Notes: generated by a model not told the origin, from the letters alone. Shown: positions 13,244-25,399, counted from the first letter of the stretch. The stretch is 64,000 nucleotides of DNA from Wyeomyia smithii (GCF_029784165.1 NC_073694.1:49261674-49325673); one strand, 5' to 3'. Numbers and translations are program-made.

Positions 13244-14779
13244 GGGCATCTTCAGCGGTGGTCCAAATCGTTTTGTTTTATTTATTTTGGAACAAACTCA
13301 ACTTCACTGCTGCACCGGTGGTGTAAATGTTGTTTTATACCAGATCTAAATTGAAAAAATTTGAAACTGGTTTACGTTTTGGTCTATTTTTGTCACATTT
13401 TGGAACAAGAAATAGATCGTTCTAAAACCCTTTGTACGCTACTAATAGGTGGGTAAAATGTCATATTTTAATTGAATACCTCATTTCTAGCTATTTTCAT
13501 ATAAGCGTTTTGCGAGTGTTGGGGAATAAACAAAACAAAGATTTTTTATGACATTTCACAATTCATTTTTGTGGCTTTCCTGAAGAAGAAAATAAACAGG
13601 TTTGTCGTTTTTGGCTTCAAGGAAACCGACCAGCAAAAGGGGGAATTCTGGAAGACCATAACCGTAGGCTCAACTACTTGGTTTGCAACCACCAGGATGA
13701 CAAATATGTTGGCTATTCGCCTTAATTGTGTCGGGACTAGAAGAGAACTTAAGAGGCCAGAAAAATGTTCCTCGAAGACACTGAACTGAAAACGTTCAAA
13801 ATGCTGGGGTGACATTGAGCATTTTGTTTCGAGCAACTCGAACAAAACTAAATGATCGCTGGGGGGCGTTATGTTTCGTTTTTCGAATTTTTTGACTTTG
13901 CGTGTTAGATGAGCCGCAGGACAAATGACAATAACTGCTCCTTTCAAGCTTGAAGCATAACTGGCAGTATGTGACTTACACGAAAATAGCGAAAATTGTT
14001 CGAATCAAGCTGCGCAATGCCATGTTTTGGGAATTGCAAGATTTTGAAAGATTGATGAGACGAAAACGGAAGATGAACACCTACGCGATCAAATATTTTT
14101 CGCTACCCTCCGAAACCCTACTTGTAGCAGGAATTTTCGATAATACCAATCCATGCTGAGAAATGTCACTGACGCTCGGGTCAAACCGATTAATGGATAT
14201 AAAGGATGGATTAATCAAATCCATGGATATATGGATTTATCAAATCCATTAAGTCTTGTGGATATAAAGTGTCTTGCCAAAGTAATCGTTTAACGTGCGT
14301 AAAAATTATCGAATTTCCGTTTGTTAAATATTGAGTGTTTTTTTATTATAACAAGTCTCATTAACTGATAGCATGGGGTATTGAATTGTTGACAGTGTGA
14401 CAGATGACAGCGGTTTAAAACAACAAGATATACAACACCGGTGCGGAGAACGAAAAGTTGGTCTATATTAGCTGGTTCTATTCTGGTTTCGCTGGTGTAA
14501 AAAAAAAGCAAAGCCTTGGTGCTATATTCCGATTCGGAACTTGACCTTCTGTTTACTATACACAGACTTCGCAGCCAACCGTTAAGTGTACAGGACAATT
14601 GCGGGGCTAGCGCTACGATCCTACTGACACTAACAGTCTCTCCCGAGTCAAGTCTCGAGCCTACGACGACTGGCTTGTTAGGCCAGCATCGTACCTCGGG
14701 ACCAGCTGGGGAGGCAGGTTTCGCTGGTGTAAAGTTAGTATAAAGTTGTTTCAAAAATAGACCACCGCTGAAGATGCCC
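13244..14779. mobile_element. TIR element with TAA TSD inside the Helitron (Harbinger-like)
   Basis: A perfect 20-bp TIR (gggcatcttcagcggtggtc and its inverse) is flanked by TAA at 13241-13243 and 14780-14782. Removing the element and one TAA restores the helicase reading frame across the site (...CNFT then ITKDELIQ), so the boundaries are base-exact. TIR and TSD length fit PIF/Harbinger. The ORFs inside (13546-13947 minus, 13950-14159 plus) do not show a DDE nuclease or Myb motif I can recognise, so it is probably non-autonomous or decayed. It carries the SINE at 14502-14716. Confidence 0.85.
14502..14716 (-). mobile_element. tRNA-derived SINE with 17-bp TSD
   Basis: On the minus strand it starts near cagctggtcccgaggtacga. 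It has a tRNA-like A box (tggcctaacaagcc), a B box (ggctcgagactt) and ends in a short A-rich tail. Both sides carry the identical 17-bp duplication ggtttcgctggtgtaaa (14485-14501 and 14717-14733), showing target-primed insertion. The body resembles tRNA-headed SINEs of culicine mosquitoes; the family name is left open. It is nested in a TIR element nested in a Helitron. A related head lies near 32.04 kb. Confidence 0.9.
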
Positions 14780-14782
14780 TAA

Positions 14783-15470
14783 CAAAAGACGAACTTATCC
14801 AAAGAGTTTTCCCAAATATTGCGCAGAACTACCAGAACCACGTTTGGCTGAGTGAACGCGCTATATTAGCTCCCAAAAACAAAGCCGTTGACTCTCTAAA
14901 TGGGGACATTCAAGATGCAATTCCAGGACGGGTTGTTTAGTACAAATCGGTGGACACCGTCAGAGATCAAAACGAGGTGGTTAATTATCCAACTAAATTT
15001 TTGAACTCCCTAGAATTGCCCGGCTTGCCATCGCACAAACTTCGGTTGAAAGTCGGCTCTGTAGTTATCATGTTACGAAACATCAATCAACCACGGCTTT
15101 GCAATGGCACCAGGCAAGCGGTGAAGAAACTAATAAATAATGTGATTGAGGCAACAATTCTTAAAGGGAGATATAAAGGCGAAAACGTTTTGATCCCAAG
15201 AATTTCTATGGTTTCAAATGATTTGCCGTTCGATTTCTAACGACTTCAATTTCCGATTCGACTTGCTTTCGCAATGACTATCAACAAGGCGCAAGGGCAG
15301 TCATTGGAAATTTGTGGAATCAATTTGGAGTGCTTCTCACACGGACAACTGTATGTCACCTGTTCTCCCGTTGGCAAACCATCAGCATTGTTTGTGTACG
15401 CAGAGAATGACAAAACTAGAAACATGGTATATCATAAGGCATTACAAGAAGCATTAATACTATTGTGTAC
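14783..15470 (+). pseudogene. Helitron helicase C-terminal part
   Basis: Continuing after the insertion, the frame gives DELIQRVFPNIAQNYQNHVW, then LAPKNKAVDSLNG, LKVGSVVIMLRNI and FAMTINKAQGQSLE (helicase motif VI region), with GQLYVTCSPVGKPSALFVYA near the end. All are hallmarks of Helitron Pif1-like helicases. Two in-frame stops are present (TAG 14938-14940, TAA 15238-15240). The usually conserved arginine of the CSRVG motif is proline here. The protein is dead. Confidence 0.9.
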
Positions 15471-15659
15471 AACTGAAACCATCATAAAAAAAACAATTTC
15501 AATTAAAGGCTATTTTGAAGTAAGTCAATTCAATATAGGCAAAACAACGTCTGCCGGGTCAGCTAGTAAGAATATAACAACAAAAGTTTTCAATTGCGCT
15601 TATAGTACTCTTATATGACTACTGTCATTATGAATTCTTTTCTAACATATTTTGTGTGT

Positions 15660-16190
15660 TACTTGGGTAGTCCGCAGCACCTTCCGTTCGAAAACTTCAA
15701 GGGCATTAAGGTCCTCCGCGAGAAGTGTTGTTGTCTCGATTCCGTAGAGGACTACGGGTTATCAAGGTTTTGTACAGCGTCAACTTCGTGCGTCGTCGCT
15801 CTAGACTCGATCGAAGTGCCTTCCGGAGTGAAAAGTAGGCACGTAAGTAGGCAGCTCATCGCCGTCTTCAGAAACTTGAGTTGGGGGGCTGATGTTGTTC
15901 TCCATGGGGCCTCTCGCTCACATGTATTTCGTTTACGGCGCATTTATTCGCAGTCCGATTCGTCCGGCTTTGGTTCTTAAGAGGGCGTAAGTTTCCTCCG
16001 CCATCGCAAAGTTACGTGTCATGATGTCAAAGTCATCCGCGAAGCCCAGAAACTAAACAGACCTTGTGAAAATCGTGCCTCTCGTGACGATGCCCGTCCT
16101 TCTGATCACACCCACTAGGGTGATGTTAAACAGCAAACAGGACAGTCCATCACCTTGTCTTAATCCTCCGCGATTCGAAGGGATTCGAAC
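15660..16190 (-). pseudogene. RTE-like RT with motifs 0-3 deleted
   Basis: After KLPYEWMEGVV the sequence jumps at about 16170-16180 straight to GGLRQGDGLSCLLFN (RT motif 4). The catalytic block FLGFADDFDIM follows at about 16031-16048. The usual several hundred bases encoding fingers and the first catalytic aspartate are absent. In-frame stops follow (before FLGF, and after RINAP). The 3' end reaches VFERKVLRT near 15670. Confidence 0.85.
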
Positions 16191-16247
16191 GACTCCCTCC
16201 ATCCACTCGTATGGCAGTTTTTCCTCCCTCCCAATCCTGGAAACGAC

Positions 16248-17442
16248 CTATTGCAGCGCTCCATCAAGCGCCTCTCTCCCATGTTTAAAGAGTTCGCTCG
16301 GCATTCTGTCTTTGCCTGCGGCTTTGTTGTTTTCCACCTTCCCGATCTCACAAAGAACTTCATGAACATCGGGGGCTGGTACTCGGTCATTTGCTGCTGG
16401 TACTCCCAGGTTAGTTCCTACTCCGCTTCCGTTTAATGAATCGCCATTCAGGTGTCCATCGAAGTACTCTATCAACCTGTCGACCACCTCGCTGGCATCC
16501 GTTGGTTTCCATCCGCGTCGTTGCACATGTCGGCTTGCGGCACATAGCCTCTGCGAGACTGGTTTACCTTCTTATATAACTTCCGCGTATCACTGGCACG
16601 GTACAGCTGCTCCAGCTCCTCATGTTTACGATCCTCCTGCTGGCGCTCTGAGAATCGTGGTAATGTTGTTCCGTGCCCGTTTATAATTGGCCTTGTTCTC
16701 TCTCGCCAGGCCAGGTATATCGCCCAGGTCTCCCTTCTGCCACTCAGTACTTCCACTCCTAGTGTCGTAGTTGCGGTCTCCCCGATAGCTGTGCGAATGC
16801 TGCACCAGCCGTCTTCGAGAGGCGATGCGCCAAGGCCCTCCGCTGTGGGTAGTGCCGCTTCGAGGTGTTGCGCGTACTCCTCCGCAGTCTGGGGGTCCCG
16901 GAGCTGCTTGATTTTAAGCTGCAGGTTTCGGAAATGTCGCGCGTGGTATACGGTCGACAGTTTTGAGCGCAAATTTACCGCAACTAGGTACTGATCCAAC
17001 CAATATCCGCATCGCGATTGGTGCGTACGTTTGTAATGTCTGAGAAGAACCGGCCGTCGATGATAACATGGTCAGTTTTGTTTGCTGTACGTTGGTAAGG
17101 TGATCTCCCGGTGGTTTTGTGGATGTCTTTGCGGGAAAAGAAGGTACTTCGGACTGCCAGTCCCCGAGAAGCTGCGAAGTTGACGCATAGATCGCCATTG
17201 TCGTTTGTCACGATGTGCAGGCTGTGCGGGCTGATCACCGGCTTGTATATGTCTTCCCTGCCGATCTGAGCGTTCATGTCCCCGATGACGATCTTGATGT
17301 CTCTACGCGAGCAGTTATCGTAAAGTTTCTCCAGCTGTGAGTAGAACGCTTTTGTATCTACATTGGGTCTTCCTTCGTGACGGCAGTGTACATTAAGGAT
17401 AGTGTAGTTGTAGAAACGGCCTTCTTTTCTCAACAAACACAT
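16248..17442 (-). pseudogene. RTE-like endonuclease and linker region
   Basis: The endonuclease part (17442 to about 16990) has VIGDMNAQIGRED, NFAASRGLAVRSTFFSRKDI and the TDHVIIDGRFFSDI block. A frameshift sits just before the final motif. There the expected SDHYLV is DQYLVAV, so the catalytic histidine is glutamine. The linker (16999-16472) is open for 175 codons and passes by a further frameshift into PDVHEVLCEIGKVENNKAAGKD. Intact enzymes nick target DNA for reverse transcription. Confidence 0.85.
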
Positions 17443-17445
17443 CCT

Positions 17446-18110
17446 ATTTTAATAAAATATTGCAAATAGTTAATAGATTCATAATCTTCACTAATCACCT
17501 GTAATGATCTTACCATAGAAAGGACGATCAAAACTTTACATTGCGTCCGTCCGAACGATTTTGTTTACGTTTTTGACAGTAGCATCAGCTGTGAGTGCAT
17601 TTGACCTTGTGCCGTACTGCCATAAAATTTACTAGTTTTTCAAAAGCTATAAAGCGCAGATTAAGAGTAATATTTAGTAGCTATAAATAAGATTATGAGT
17701 AGCCTTTCGCTATAAATAATCTTGCCACACATAAAACTATGCAATTCTAGCGTTGTTTGGTGAAATGGCTTGTTCAAATAACTCAGAAATCCATAATTAA
17801 AGAGGCAACTTGTAAGATAGCTTATATTTACAATAGAGATTTTTCTTAAAAAAAAGTGACTTAGGGCCCGTTTGCTTTTTTTACGAACCCTCCATCCTCT
17901 CCGCCGCAATCCCTAACATTTATCGGTACCACTTCCGCCCCTAACCGTAACGCGTAACGGAGAAATTAAAATAAAAACAAAAAAAAAACTGAAACAAATA
18001 GAAATAAGCATAAAACAATTATTGGAGAGGGGGACTATAACAAATTTATTAAGGAATTTTTTTTTGTTCAAAACTATTTTTCTTCAAATTCAGCATGTTA
18101 CACGTAACAT
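17446..18110. other. AT-rich unassigned DNA
   Basis: No recognisable element. The stretch contains gggcccgtttgcttttttta near 17862 and homopolymer runs. The ORF at 17661-17909 (minus) is low-complexity and without motifs. Confidence 0.35.
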
Positions 18111-19533
18111 TCCCAAGTAACAATCCTAATGCGATTTAGTTTTATTTATATTTTATGGTAGTTTTATCAAAACATTACTGAATATATCGAGTTTTATCAC
18201 AAGTTTTTTTAAGAACTTGTGGTTTTTATTTATCAGCAGTTTCCAAGAGTAATTAACGAACACTTGAAGAGTCTTCCATAAAACTTCTTCATCAATAAGT
18301 CTAATGAACCTGAGGAGCAATTTTTTTAAACCTACTTAAAATCCCTTTTAAAATACCTATGGGAAACTTCCATAAAACTTCAGAGTTTTACGATAGTTTT
18401 ATGGTACTTATCTTCAAGATGAATCTACCTTGAAAATGTGCCCAAATTTTTTTCTTAAGCCCATTTTGTCCCACGAAAGAGAAAACATTCGTGAAAGAAA
18501 AGAATCTAAAATAAACAAATATTTTTCAGCTCATTCAAGCAACTAACTCCTTAAGTCAAGTCAACCTACATCATATTAAATCAAACCATCTAAACGTGTA
18601 TACTTTTGTTGAGAATAAGCATTAAAAAATGATATTTATGCCCCTGCTTTATGCATTATGTTGCATTTCTTCATTTTGCCTATTCATGTTTTCAGGTCCT
18701 AGCCTATAACCGATATGAGAAATCAAAAACATGTAAAAGGAACAAGAAATCCCTCACTACATTATTATTGCTTGTAAGCTTTGGTAGCGTGCGTTTCTTA
18801 GGAGGTGGCACTGAATTGTCTTTCACTTCAGTATCAGGCCATATCTCCATCTGTTCGAGCTCATAATCAGCTTGATGCTAAACTGTAACCAAACAGCTGT
18901 CAAACGGGAGAGGGAGCTATCCCAGAAAAAAATTGGTTTGTTTTGAAAAGTTCAAACAAGTTTTATTCAAGCGCATGTATTTTTCTCCGAGAATGCAATA
19001 AGTCAATGCCAGCTTATCGAGACACTAAAAAAATCTTATAAGTCTTGCACAAGAAGTTTTAGTTAAAAGCCGTCTTTTGAGGGATTAATATAAAACCATC
19101 AACAAATATGGCGAACAGACGCCATTTGGAATTGAACGGTAATAAAAGACCGTGATTCTCAATGCTACTAATAATTCTGGCAGTTTAGTAGTAAATGTTG
19201 ACCATAATGAACACAAAGTTTAGTAAAATTTTCCACAGTCCAGCAAACCTGAAGTTACCGATAATTCAGATTGTTTTCTTATTTTCTAAATAAATTGTTT
19301 ATTTGGCAGTAATATCATGGCGCGTTGAAAATTACAAACTTTTTTGCCACATAACACGTAAAAACTGAACTCGGCAATTAAAAATTCTCATATATGAACT
19401 TGAAAATACGAGAAGATTTACCTACCTATTTTATTTAACGACTACGATGACATTCATTTTGGAGAAGGAGTAGATCGATGGGGTTTGTTTCATAAATTGC
19501 TCTATGTAAATAATAAATAAATTCTGTTCCAAG

Positions 19534-21325
19534 TAGGGTGGTTTACCGGTAAAACAAAAACCGGTAAAACCGATATTTTTTCCAATACCGAAATACCGGC
19601 AATAAAGAAGCGAAAAAACCGATATTTTCGGTATTTTTCTTTAAATAAAAAAAAAACTTGTCACAATATTCATAAATCATTGTAAGGCTCATAAATGCTA
19701 CCCACTTAGGTAGGCGTTAAAAATCACATGACGATGTATATAATAAATACATTTAGACAAAAGCAACATTTAATATTGATTTACCCTTACCTATTTATCA
19801 GTTTTTGTTATCTTTTTGCTTGTTTTGCATGGATTCAGACGATATGTTTATGTGTATCGATAATATGTCAAAAGCTTCATATCAATAAAGCAAAACATTT
19901 ATTTTTTAAGTAGAATAGCTAATCTCTTCACACACTCATACTCACAGAGGCAACTCGTGGGTTTTGAACCTACCAGTTTAACTACAAATTATGAAAATCA
20001 AACTAGTCAGTAATCACAATCATGTCAGCGAAAAAAACGCAAGTCATTATTCATTTTGTGCTATTTGAAAGTAAAACTAATGAAATAATACATAAATATA
20101 AATTTGGATTAAGAATTTATTTTTTGTTGATTCAAAGTGTTTACAGGATGAAATATTCAGCCAATATTTCATCCTAAAAATTACTGTTTCTTTGAAGCTT
20201 CGTCACCAATACCGCAGCGGGCTTTTTTTAGTAACTAGCTGAATGTTCCCGGGTTTTCTCGTGGTAAAATTTCTGCTTTTTCTATAATTTTCTATATTTT
20301 TATATATTTTTGACCAACCTCTCATTTCAAATATTTATTTCTATTTCAGTTACAAACTTGTTCATATGCCATCATATGCCACATTTATCGTTTCTCCATC
20401 AGGAGCTAAAATTAATAAAATAATTAGGATAATAAATAATTTGGACGAACTTTTTAAAAAGCATCGAACAGAATAAATAAGTATCAACCTTCGATTCCGT
20501 CGGATTCGTAAAAAGTAAATTCTGGTCTTATCGTCATTTTTTTTTATTTATTTTTTATTCTTCATTCATATACTCTTCTCAACAGTTTCAAATATTGTTT
20601 CTCTTAGAATTTTAAAGTAATTCACTAATTTGAAACTAAGTTGTGCGATGTAAAAGAAAATTTAAATAAAATCTGCATGTTTTCATTATGTTAACATGAG
20701 TTTTGAAATTATGTTCTTCGTAATCATATCACTAGATTCATTCATTAAAGTTTTTCAATACTGTTATCTTTATCCAGTGTTGTAGGTGGAACATATACCA
20801 CAAGAGATCAAAACAATGGTCGCAGAGGTCCAAATCTTACAAAAAAAAAAAAACTGAACCGTAATAAAGCATAGGTACTCATAAATGCAAAAACAAGATT
20901 ATGCAGCGACACGTCCATACATAGATGCAACCTGAGACGCTAAGCAACAAATAAGTTTCAAATCCAAATTTGAGTAGGTAACGTCTTCGGCAGTGGTTTA
21001 CTTCGGCAGGTTTTTGCATAAGACTGCGGCAGAAAACCGGCCGAAGAAAACCATTACCGGAGACGTTCGACGCTCTATATCTTTAATTATTTTTCAATAG
21101 TACAGAGAGAATGACTCGTTTTTTTCGCGGACAATCATCATTACTTCCCCAAACTATGATTTTAAGAATTTTGTAGTGGGAAAAGTAGGTTCAAAGTCCA
21201 CGAGTCACCCCTGGTTTCTATTAATCCAGAAAAAAATACCGGTTTTTTACCGGTTTTACCGGTTTTTATTTTTATGAATACCGAAATACCGGTTTTTCAA
21301 AAAGTCGGTAATACCGACCACCCTA
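19534..21325. mobile_element. hAT-type element, 1.8 kb, 8-bp TSD
   Basis: The ends are tagggtggtttaccgg on the left and ccgaccacccta on the right. An exact 8-bp duplication gttccaag flanks both (19526-19533, 21326-21333). Subterminal DNA is dense in accggt-type words (aaaaccggtaaaaccg, ataccggttttttaccgg). 8-bp TSDs are typical of hAT. The interior is AT-rich and no transposase is recognisable, so it is likely non-autonomous. Part of its inside (gtccaaatcttacaaaa near 20828) also occurs in the hAT element at 43.3-44.1 kb. Confidence 0.85.
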
Positions 21326-21436
21326 GTTCCAAGCGAAATAAGCTAAAAAAAGGATCTCGAACCTAATTTATAAAACTCTCGAAATTTGTTATAGTTTTTC
21401 ATGGCTGTGAGTAACTCCTAAATGCTATTATGAGTA

Positions 21437-21505
21437 CATATCGATAAAAATAGTAGGAGGGTGGTATCCAAGACACGACCGCATAGTTGACGTAGGACTA
21501 CAATA
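21437..21505. repeat. Dispersed repeat word with gacgtaggactac
   Basis: The segment ggtatccaagacacgaccgc followed by atagttgacgtaggactac resembles the palindromic word gacgtagtcctacgtc found at 24560 and 59637. It is probably a fragment of the same repeat family. Confidence 0.35.
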
Positions 21506-22666
21506 GTTTTATATTTGCTTTTAAAGCTCTGTTTGATTTGAGTTCGTTTTACTTTTGGCACGGTTCGATTTTGGCACACATGTGCCAAAAATGAGCAGTT
21601 ACGTTTAATCATATTTTGTAGTTTTCATGATTTATTCTAACCAATTCAAGCTCAACATCCTCCGAAAGAAAAGTATTTTGGTTCTATTTGTTGCCGAAGC
21701 GGATAACCGGAATAAGTAAAACCGGTTTTGGAGATATGACTGGAATATGTTCCGGCAATATAGTGTATTGGCAATATAGCCAAAGCAGTACTTTGTTCTA
21801 ATTACTCGGGTGGTAATGTCAAATATCTAGGTCGTCAGCCGTAATTCATCAAGTGACACTTCAATGACTTGGAACTAAACCTAGTTCATGCATGACCCCA
21901 TGGGGTCTGTATTTTGATTATTAATTTGCAGCACTCTCTTTTAGAAGAAACATTATTCTTTTTAACATTGATGAATATCTTTCATTCTAATACAGTCAAT
22001 TTTCCCAAATACGCGAAAAGGCAACCTTCTATACAATAATAAATTGAGTACGATTTAGTAAAAATTAAACTTCTTTCTATGTCTATTTTATTATATTGTG
22101 GAAAAAGGCTCACTCACCGATCACAAAGCGCAAAGATGTCACATTATTTTTTCTCATGCCAGTTACAAGTTCATGGAAAAAAATATCGATAATGAATTAC
22201 AGTTTCACAGAAAATTCAAAATTGATATAGAATTTTATAAACATGTTAACATTCAATTCAGGTCAATTTAAACATTTTATCAATATACAGAATCAATCAA
22301 AAAAAAAATTAATCAGTTCCAAGATACCAGGAAGCAACGAAGATACTATATTTGAAAGTCATATGTCTGTATCTTCAAAAATAAACAGGGCTAGAGTGGT
22401 GCATAACATTAGCCTCAGCAATTAATATTTACATAGTGTTCTTCAATTACAAGTAAGGTTATGGAAAGTAATATTTTCTTGTTGATGCTAATGCAAAAGA
22501 AAAAAAATAATTGAAAAATACAAGTACAAATGTCGGAACTCTAATATCAAGATGAAATGAATTTGGTTTTCCCCTATACCACCACCGCGGGATGCAACTA
22601 GGATTGTGATATTGAACTAAATTCATTTAGGTAGCAGCATTTTGTTTTATTATTGTCTTCTAAATA

Positions 22667-23936
22667 GAGTAGAGCGGGGCTAGTTGGTTACGGGTAAGTT
22701 GGTCAATAAAAATATCTTCGAATCTACGTATCTAAAAATCGTGTTATATGGGTGATACGTAGCAGATAACCAGAGTAACTAAATGACAAAATGAAGTACA
22801 GTTTTAATTAGGACGTATAATAAATACAGGTTCGTGCCAAATTGGCCATCAATTCTACTCGGTTTTCAAGTTGAAATTATTTGTCTAAACATAGCTAGCC
22901 AAATTGAATTAAACCTGACTAAACGTATTATGAAAGTCATTTTCGTTAGTTTTAAGTTGTGTATAGCAAACTTTCGCCAAAATTTTCTTTTCATATATTT
23001 CAAGTAATTTTCATATTTAATACATGAGGGGCTAGTTGGTCACATACTAGCGGGGCTGGTTGGTCATATGCACATCATAAATGAATTCAAGTAACCAAGT
23101 AAATGCAATTTCAGGAACAGTGCATTTCGTGATGCAAACTCAATCCAAGCGAAAACAGCATGTGCTTTGTTTAGCAAAACTATTTATTTGAAACGATACA
23201 CTATTTAATAAAAGTTATCTCAGTTATCTCCATTTCATCGTCATTTTGATGAATATTTTATTGCACACTATAAATGCTGATCTAAAATGACTATAACGTA
23301 CACTCATGCATCGACAAATGCCTTCTACCTGATGAAAATTTCGGCGAAAGCAAGCTTTCAACAACAAAAAAACTAATGTAGCTATAGTTTTGTTCTTGTG
23401 ATTGCAGTTGCGAATCTAAAATTTGGCTCCAGTTCTCAATTTAATCCTTATTGTCTTTGATTTAGTTCCCAACCAAACTACTAAAGAGATTTCAACATAC
23501 ACTTCTCTTCGGGTATGAAAGAGTAACACGATTTTTTTCATGCAATTATGAGTTACTTTTCTCATTGTTTGGGATTTCGGAAAGCAAACGTATAAACGAA
23601 AAACCGGATGCGGTTTGTGATCCGCTGAGACTGTACAGGCTGCCGCAAATGCAGTGAGGATGGAAAACTGAATTGTCCTTCCGAAATATAAATGGTCAAT
23701 TTACCCCACACCCTGACCAACTTACCCCAGCTGAGGGGCTAGTTGGCCAATTTGACATCCACTCAAAAAACATAGAATATCCGCAAAATCATAAACTATT
23801 CTGTACAGTTTATATTTTTCCTAGATGCTATAGACATAACACAACATTTCCATGTAATGAGTTTTTGCCATAATATTTCCTACAAAACGTTACAGAACAT
23901 TTTGGTCAAAAATGACCAACTAGCCCCGCTCTACCC
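22667..23936. mobile_element. TA-flanked TIR element (MITE-like, 1.27 kb)
   Basis: The left end gagtagagcggggctagttg mirrors the right end, whose reverse complement is gggtagagcggggctagttg. TA flanks both sides (22665-22666, 23937-23938), as for Tc1/mariner/pogo elements. Internal words ggggctagttggtcac and ggggctggttggtcat repeat around 23030-23066 and near 23733. No transposase is recognisable. Confidence 0.75.
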
Positions 23937-24339
23937 TACCTTATATTAAGTTTTTAAATGAATCTGAGAAAAACAGAGTGTACAATTCAAAAATAAACAA
24001 CGCATTTTATCTGTAAATGCACCAAATGCTCGGTGCAGTACTGTTGCCTGTGCCAGTATGTTTCCCCTCAAGACATCAGTTTTAATAACATTCTTACAGC
24101 AGAACGTAAAACTGCCTGATAATGGAGGTGGTTACGAACTTCCCGAAGAAGCTTCACCTTTGAGACATCAAAATAGTCTAGGCTCATGGAAGCAAACATT
24201 AGTTGACCTATTGGGACGGGGAGATTCTGTCAATTTTTTTTGCCTTTGCTATACAGTATATCATAGCAGGCAGTTGGTGTCTACGCATGAAATCTGTGTC
24301 AGGAGTGCTTGGATGTGATTGGTACATTGTTCGTGAAAA

Positions 24340-24600
24340 TTCGACCTTGAAACTTTTATAAAATTTTCACTGTTTAACAATGAAATGATAATGATAAATA
24401 AAGTATCACAAAATTGTCCATCATTTTATCAATCCAACGACATATTGATTATCGTAATCCATCGTATGGTTACATCAGTATTAACGTTTGAAATCTTTCA
24501 TTCCGACGTTACACCTTGGTTTTTGTTTTCACAGAATGTATCTCGATATAGTGCGGTTAGACGTAGTCCTACGTCAAAATATAGAGTTTTTAGTGAACTT
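24340..24600. repeat. Dispersed repeat, copy 1 (pair with 59.4-59.65 kb)
   Basis: This stretch is similar along its length to 59410-59655: ttgaaatcttt..., a cacagaatgta/cacaaaatgta segment, then the shared inverted repeat gacgtagtcctacgtc (24560-24575 here, 59637-59652 there). It is non-coding and the family is unknown. Confidence 0.55.
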
Positions 24601-25399
24601 TAGGAACTATTCTCGAGTACCTTCTCTAGTATGGGCATCCTCAATCTTATGAGGATTTTACGCTGATTTGTAGCAGTTTGTGAGAATAATAATATCTATA
24701 CACTGTTTTAAAGGACAAGCAATCAAAACTTCTTCAAGTGCATCGTAAAACTGATATTGTTACTTGGGATTAACTCTATACATCCTATTGCCTACTGTGT
24801 TATTTATTGTTTGAATGAGCCCTTAATATATTGAATGTCCGAGCACAAGTAGAAAGCAAACTGTGGTAGAATTTGTCATTTTAGTATCGAAAATTTGAAC
24901 TTCTATATACTACATACCGTCTGCCGGGGTGAGATTAAGCCACGGGGGTGAGATTGAGCCAAAACGGGAAATGTTTGTATGTTCAATTACTTGAGATTTC
25001 TAGAACCTAATACCTCAAATTCAATACGTTATGAAACGTGACATATTTATTCACAACTTCAAATGAAATATAGATAATAACAGGGAACTGTTTCACTTAA
25101 ATAATTTTTCAAAGTACAGGGTGAAAAACATGCGCAAATAATGTTATCGAAAAATGTCCCTGGGAAACCAACCCGATCAAGAAATCACACCAACTTACTG
25201 CTCAGATGGTACGTTAGGATGTCGTCTCCAATGTGTTGAGGAAATAAAGACTGGAACGCGCAAAAATTGGTCGACTTCAAATTGGTGTATTTCTGTTAAA
25301 AAGGCATTAAAAAAACCATGAAATGTTGCATTTGAAAGCTATGTATATATACAATGGTTGCTAAAATGAGTTTTCACCGGTTGCTCTCCAGTTTTCAAA

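Larger units (their letters stand above)
11965..15566 (+). mobile_element. Helitron, internally deleted, split by a TIR element
   Basis: The proposed 5' end is A|TCTTCTAATTATAAAA followed by the aatttctgttcgtgtgtgat block common near Helitron 5' ends. The 3' end is gggtcagCTAG|T at 15566. The body encodes two Helitron protein pieces: an N-terminal cysteine-rich part and the C-terminal part of the Pif1-like helicase. The Rep nuclease and the front of the helicase are missing. A 1536-bp TIR element (13244-14779) interrupts the helicase. Helitrons make no TSD and insert between A and T, which fits both ends. The 3' end is firmer than the 5' end. Confidence 0.85.
15640..17445 (-). mobile_element. 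RTE/JAM-like LINE fragment, minus strand
   Basis: A non-LTR retrotransposon reading right to left: apurinic-type endonuclease, linker, then reverse transcriptase (RT), with the N-terminal endonuclease end and the 3' end missing. It follows the Helitron 3' end by only about 75 bp. The sequence is closest in style to RTE-clade elements (GDMNAQIGRED, NNKAAGKD, FADD). A second, differently damaged copy of this kind lies on the plus strand at 50.5-55.3 kb. Confidence 0.85.
18112..24771. other. AT-rich block bracketed by inverted cccaagtaacaat
   Basis: cccaagtaacaat on the plus strand near 18112 and its inverse attgttacttggg near 24759 suggest two ends of one TIR family; the words run on into attttat-type DNA with only loose similarity. 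If they bound one element, it holds the hAT element at 19534 and the TA MITE at 22667. They could equally be two separate copies. Apart from those elements I see nothing coding. An ORF at 24058-24318 has no support. Confidence 0.3.

Noticed and set aside
12856..13326. A single 156-codon gene
   Set aside because: The last 28 codons belong to the inserted TIR element; the rest is the Helitron remnant.
24058..24318. 86-codon ORF after a cysteine-rich stretch
   Set aside because: KCSVQYCCLCQ upstream recalled a zinc-binding tail of a transposase, but it lies in another frame and no further motif was found.
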